NCBI GenBank assembly: GCA_024235395.1
Contig: JACKMK010000002.1
Span: 558,001 to 622,000, forward strand
Source: Chromatiaceae bacterium
GTDB taxonomy: Bacteria; Pseudomonadota; Gammaproteobacteria; Chromatiales; Chromatiaceae
Length of the DNA stretch: 64,000 nucleotides
Direction: 5' to 3'
The translations under genes and the position numbers were made by a program. The notes under the pieces are model-generated. The model was not told the DNA's origin. It saw nothing but the letters and a program-made list of their open reading frames with translations, and ran no database searches. Positions 61,548-64,000 of the stretch are shown here, piece by piece (within the stretch, counting starts at the first letter, position 1; every line of letters begins with the position of its first letter).

Positions 61548-62474
61548 TCAGCGGCCCGACTTTCGCAACTGCGCCTCGACCCTCGCGGCCTCGATCCGCG
61601 CCTTGTCGAGCACCCGCGGGATCAGCCGGTGGACGGTGGCCAGTTCGGTCGCGTGGCGACACGCGCGTTCCTCCAGCCAGGCGCGCTGGACGTCGTCGAT
61701 ATGCTGCAACAGCAGCAACCGGGGTGCCGACCAGGCGAGGTAGTCCTCTGCGAGGGCGCGTGCCTGCGGGTCCTGCCAGTCGACGCTGAGTCCGAGCGGC
61801 GGAAAGGCCGACTCCGGCAGCGGGTCGGCCGCCGCGGGTCCGTCCAGGCGCTCGCCACCGACACCCCGTCGGCGGCGGAACCAGGCCTTGTGCTGTCCCA
61901 ACCGGCGTACCTGGCGCTCGAGGTGTTCGGCGTGCTGGCGCGGTCCCAGCTCACCCCGGGCCGGTACGCCGCGGGCCAGCAGGCTCGGCGACACGAAGCT
62001 GTGGTCGGCGAGGCGGCTCGCCTGCCAGCGGCCGATGCGCAGTTCCGGGATCAGGTCCGGGTTTTCGGTCGTGGCGAGCAGGGCGACCGGGGTGCCCCGG
62101 TGATCCGTGGCCCAGCATTCGCAGTCATCGATCAGTGGGAAGGGCAGGTGTCCCCGGAGGCCGTGCAGTACATCGCACAGCCCGGCCGCGGCGGCGGACA
62201 TCGCGCCGATGTCCATGACCGGATTCGCCGGGATGCGCTGCAGGCCATCCCCGGCGTCCCACAGGCCAAAGTTGAAGAACTGCGTGATCGGTGCGACCTG
62301 GCTGAAGCTGCGCCAGGTGTGGTCCGGGCGCTCGGCGAGTACCTGTACCTGCCAGACCTCGCCGTCCGGGCTGTAGGCGCGCGCGTCGTGCGTCTCGACG
62401 ACCTGCAGCACGCCCTCGAACGGGTTGACCCGGCGCACCGCGAAGTGCCGGGTCACGCCCGGGGCGGGCCTCAC
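61548..62474 (-). CDS. Unknown protein coupled to the methyltransferase gene set
   Basis: A 308-residue soluble protein I do not recognise. The N-terminal third (about 20-85) is Trp/Asp-rich and beta-like (YSPDGEVWQVQVLAE, DHTWRSFSQVAP, FFNFGLWDAGDG); the middle has DDCECWATDHRGTPVAL; the C-terminal third is helical and Arg/Leu-rich. No signal or membrane segment is present. It starts with GTG at 62474, overlapping the stop of a 66-residue gene (GTGA), so its product probably works with that gene and with the methyltransferase. Confidence 0.75.
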   Translation of the reverse strand: MRPAPGVTRHFAVRRVNPFEGVLQVVETHDARAYSPDGEVWQVQVLAERPDHTWRSFSQVAPITQFFNFGLWDAGDGLQRIPANPVMDIGAMSAAAAGLCDVLHGLRGHLPFPLIDDCECWATDHRGTPVALLATTENPDLIPELRIGRWQASRLADHSFVSPSLLARGVPARGELGPRQHAEHLERQVRRLGQHKAWFRRRRGVGGERLDGPAAADPLPESAFPPLGLSVDWQDPQARALAEDYLAWSAPRLLLLQHIDDVQRAWLEERACRHATELATVHRLIPRVLDKARIEAARVEAQLRKSGR

Positions 62475-62671
62475 CCGTCGGCCCGATCGAGCCGGCGGCG
62501 CAGGTCCTCGGCGAGTTGGTAGGCGGGACCCTGCAACTCGGGGTCGAGCGCGTCGATCAGGTACTCGACATCATCCAGCGCCTGCGTCAGCTCCGCGCGC
62601 GTGACCAGCCGGTCGAGGCGACCGGCCAGTTGCTGCATCCATGCGATGCTGTCGATGCCCGCCGGGATCAC
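62471..62671 (-). CDS. Small (66-residue) coupled protein
   Basis: A short gene between the methyltransferase and the 308-residue unknown. It starts at the GTG at 62671, overlapping the methyltransferase stop (GTGA), and its own stop overlaps the next GTG. The product is acidic and helical (AWMQQLAGRLDRLVTRAEL ... DDVEYLIDALDPELQGPAYQ), with no signal. The exact GTGA overlaps at both ends and the reading frame continuity argue that it is real; it has no family that I recognise. Confidence 0.65.
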   Translation of the reverse strand: MIPAGIDSIAWMQQLAGRLDRLVTRAELTQALDDVEYLIDALDPELQGPAYQLAEDLRRRLDRADG

Positions 62672-63948
62672 CGACGGCTGCCCCAGACCGCGTAGACGGG
62701 ATCGCTGTCGGTCACGCGATCGGCGTACTTGTCGTCGCCCGGGCGTGGCAGGCCGCGGATCGACCAGGTCTCGAGGCCGTCGAACAGGTCGTCGCGCAGG
62801 AAGTACTCCAGCACCAGGCCGGGGCGCTCGAATTCGTGCATGCCCTCCCAGGCCCGGATGACCTTCGGCGGGAACCAGCGGTTGGAGAAGGTCACGATGA
62901 AGCGCCCGCCCGGGCGCAATACCCGCGCCACCTCGGCGAACACCTCGAACGGCTTGGTCAGGTACTCGACCGACAGACTGCAGATCACCGCATCGAACTC
63001 GGCGTCGGCATAGGGCAGTTGCGGGCGCAGGTTCAGGTCGTGGACCCGGTGTTCGGCAAACAGCGGATTCGCCGACAGCTCCTCGGCGTTCATGCCGAGC
63101 CCGACCAGGTCGCCGAGGCCGTGTTCCGCAGGCAGATGCGACTCCCAGCTCGCCATCAGGTCGAGCACCCGGCCGCCCGGCGGCAGCAGCCGGCGGTACA
63201 GCTTGGCGATCTGCGCCGAGGCGCTGCGGTCGACGTGCGAGACCATGCGCGGCATCGCGTAGAACGCCGTGTCCGGTTCGCCGGCGACGCGCGCGAACGG
63301 GATGTCCTGCCAGAAATCGGTCGGCTGACCGCGCCAGCGCGCCTGCATGCCGGGCCCGTTGTGGGTCACCATCTCGGCGACGTCGTTGCAGCTGCCGCCG
63401 TGCTCGTCGCGCGCTGCCCAGATGTCGAGGATCCGCACACTCAGATCCAGCGCCTTGTCGGCCAGCGGATTGTTCAGATCGCAGCACAACATGTCGTCGC
63501 TGGTCGAACAGACCCGGAACGGCAGCACCTCCTCGGGAAAGATGCCACGCGATCCGCCGATGAACGCGCGTGGATAGAAGCGGCCGGTACGCGGTTCGAC
63601 GTACATGTGCTTGCGCAGGTTGCGGTGGAACGCGCGTTGCCGGAGGTTGAAGCACAGGTCGGACTGGTAGGGGACGATCAGTTCCCCCGGGGCGAATGCG
63701 TGGTGCGCGACATGGTCGACCGGCCGATCCATCAGGTCCGGTTCCAGCTCGTAGGGCAGGATATCGCGCCACAGGTTGAGTTTGCGTGCCACCAGCTGGT
63801 CGGTGTGCCGTGCATGCCGGCTCTGCCAGGCGAGACTGAACGCCATCGCACACATCGCATGACCGTCGGTGCGCTCGAGAGGCTGTATCTCAGCCCCGTC
63901 GTCATCGCCGAGGTCGAAACCGACCAGTGCCTCGTTGATATCGTTCAT
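62668..63948 (-). CDS. SAM-dependent methyltransferase with FKBP/SlyD-like segment
   Basis: A 426-residue protein. Residues about 130-205 include LPFRVCSTSDDMLCCDLNNP and ADKALDLSVRILDI, similar to the end of SlyD/FKBP-type prolyl isomerases (NHPLAGKTL ... V.V). The C-terminal half is a class I methyltransferase: RLLPPGGRVLDLMASWESHL (motif I, degenerate), FDAVICSLSVEYLTKPFEVF and VLRPGGRFIVTFSNRWFPP. The N-terminal 130 residues are Leu/Arg-rich and not recognised. A GGGGGAAG site precedes the ATG at 63948. Substrate is unknown; the two coupled genes downstream are candidates for partners. Confidence 0.8.
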   Translation of the reverse strand: MNDINEALVGFDLGDDDGAEIQPLERTDGHAMCAMAFSLAWQSRHARHTDQLVARKLNLWRDILPYELEPDLMDRPVDHVAHHAFAPGELIVPYQSDLCFNLRQRAFHRNLRKHMYVEPRTGRFYPRAFIGGSRGIFPEEVLPFRVCSTSDDMLCCDLNNPLADKALDLSVRILDIWAARDEHGGSCNDVAEMVTHNGPGMQARWRGQPTDFWQDIPFARVAGEPDTAFYAMPRMVSHVDRSASAQIAKLYRRLLPPGGRVLDLMASWESHLPAEHGLGDLVGLGMNAEELSANPLFAEHRVHDLNLRPQLPYADAEFDAVICSLSVEYLTKPFEVFAEVARVLRPGGRFIVTFSNRWFPPKVIRAWEGMHEFERPGLVLEYFLRDDLFDGLETWSIRGLPRPGDDKYADRVTDSDPVYAVWGSRR

Positions 63949-64000
63949 CGCTTCCCCCGGTCGTCCCCTTGACTCAACGCCGCAGTGTGCCGCGTTGCCC

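Overview
The window is GC-rich gammaproteobacterial chromosome. Two neighbouring genes encode sulfur-globule envelope proteins, which points to a sulfur oxidiser that stores intracellular sulfur (a Chromatiales- or Sedimenticola-like lineage; I cannot resolve it further, and no photosynthesis or sox/dsr genes are in view). A BCCT osmolyte transporter and an amidotransferase of the N-acetylglutaminylglutamine amide (NAGGN) type suggest a marine or saline habitat. No tRNA, rRNA, CRISPR array, phage or insertion sequence was found; apart from the accessory genes noted below this is ordinary chromosome.

Layout. 1-1563 (minus): 3' truncated argD behind a structured leader, then sodB. 1807-5578 (plus): a hydantoinase B-like gene overlapping the NAGGN-type asnO, then monothiol glutaredoxin grxD. 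5655-8494: a DUF4231 membrane protein converging on RNase T, a TraB/GumN protein and the lipid-transport lipoprotein mlaA. 8711-10263: two sulfur-globule proteins, the second with a long Met/Pro-rich extension. 10619-16674: pyruvate dehydrogenase aceE-aceF-lpd. 16803-18590: DUF486 membrane protein, beta-carbonic anhydrase, YbfF-like hydrolase. 18733-21382 (minus): DUF2788, DUF2189, a spermidine-synthase-like protein, YaeQ. 21828-27281: a twin OB-fold secreted protein and a 1477-residue PAS/GGDEF/EAL regulator.

27309-39432 (minus) is a long envelope block: GspB and GspA (ExeA); a four-gene MCE lipid transporter with a STAS-fused permease; a secreted beta-helix protein; and a tripartite exporter (HlyD adaptor, ATPase, two MacB-like permeases). 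It is followed by an outer-membrane beta-barrel protein and, divergently, the BCCT transporter with a long structured leader. 43318-50798: cheV, argG, a Zn hydrolase, a DUF523-DUF1722 protein, a CinA-type protein, a LOG-family protein and a beta-CASP nuclease. 50864-57463: two further GGDEF-EAL proteins flanking a GMC-type oxidoreductase with a small exported partner. 57473-61504: DUF971, two ICMT-like membrane methyltransferases, ferrochelatase hemH, and an exported Met/Gln/Cys-rich protein. 61548-63948 (minus): three genes coupled by GTGA overlaps, led by a methyltransferase with an FKBP/SlyD-like segment.

The most unusual material is: the extended sulfur-globule protein and the string of stem-loops in front of it; the Met/Cys-rich exported protein at 59743; the coupled methyltransferase/66-residue/308-residue gene set at the right end; the leaders of argD and of the BCCT gene; and the pairing of an orphan hydantoinase B with a NAGGN-type amidotransferase. 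Three multidomain c-di-GMP proteins in 35 kb show heavy investment in that second messenger.
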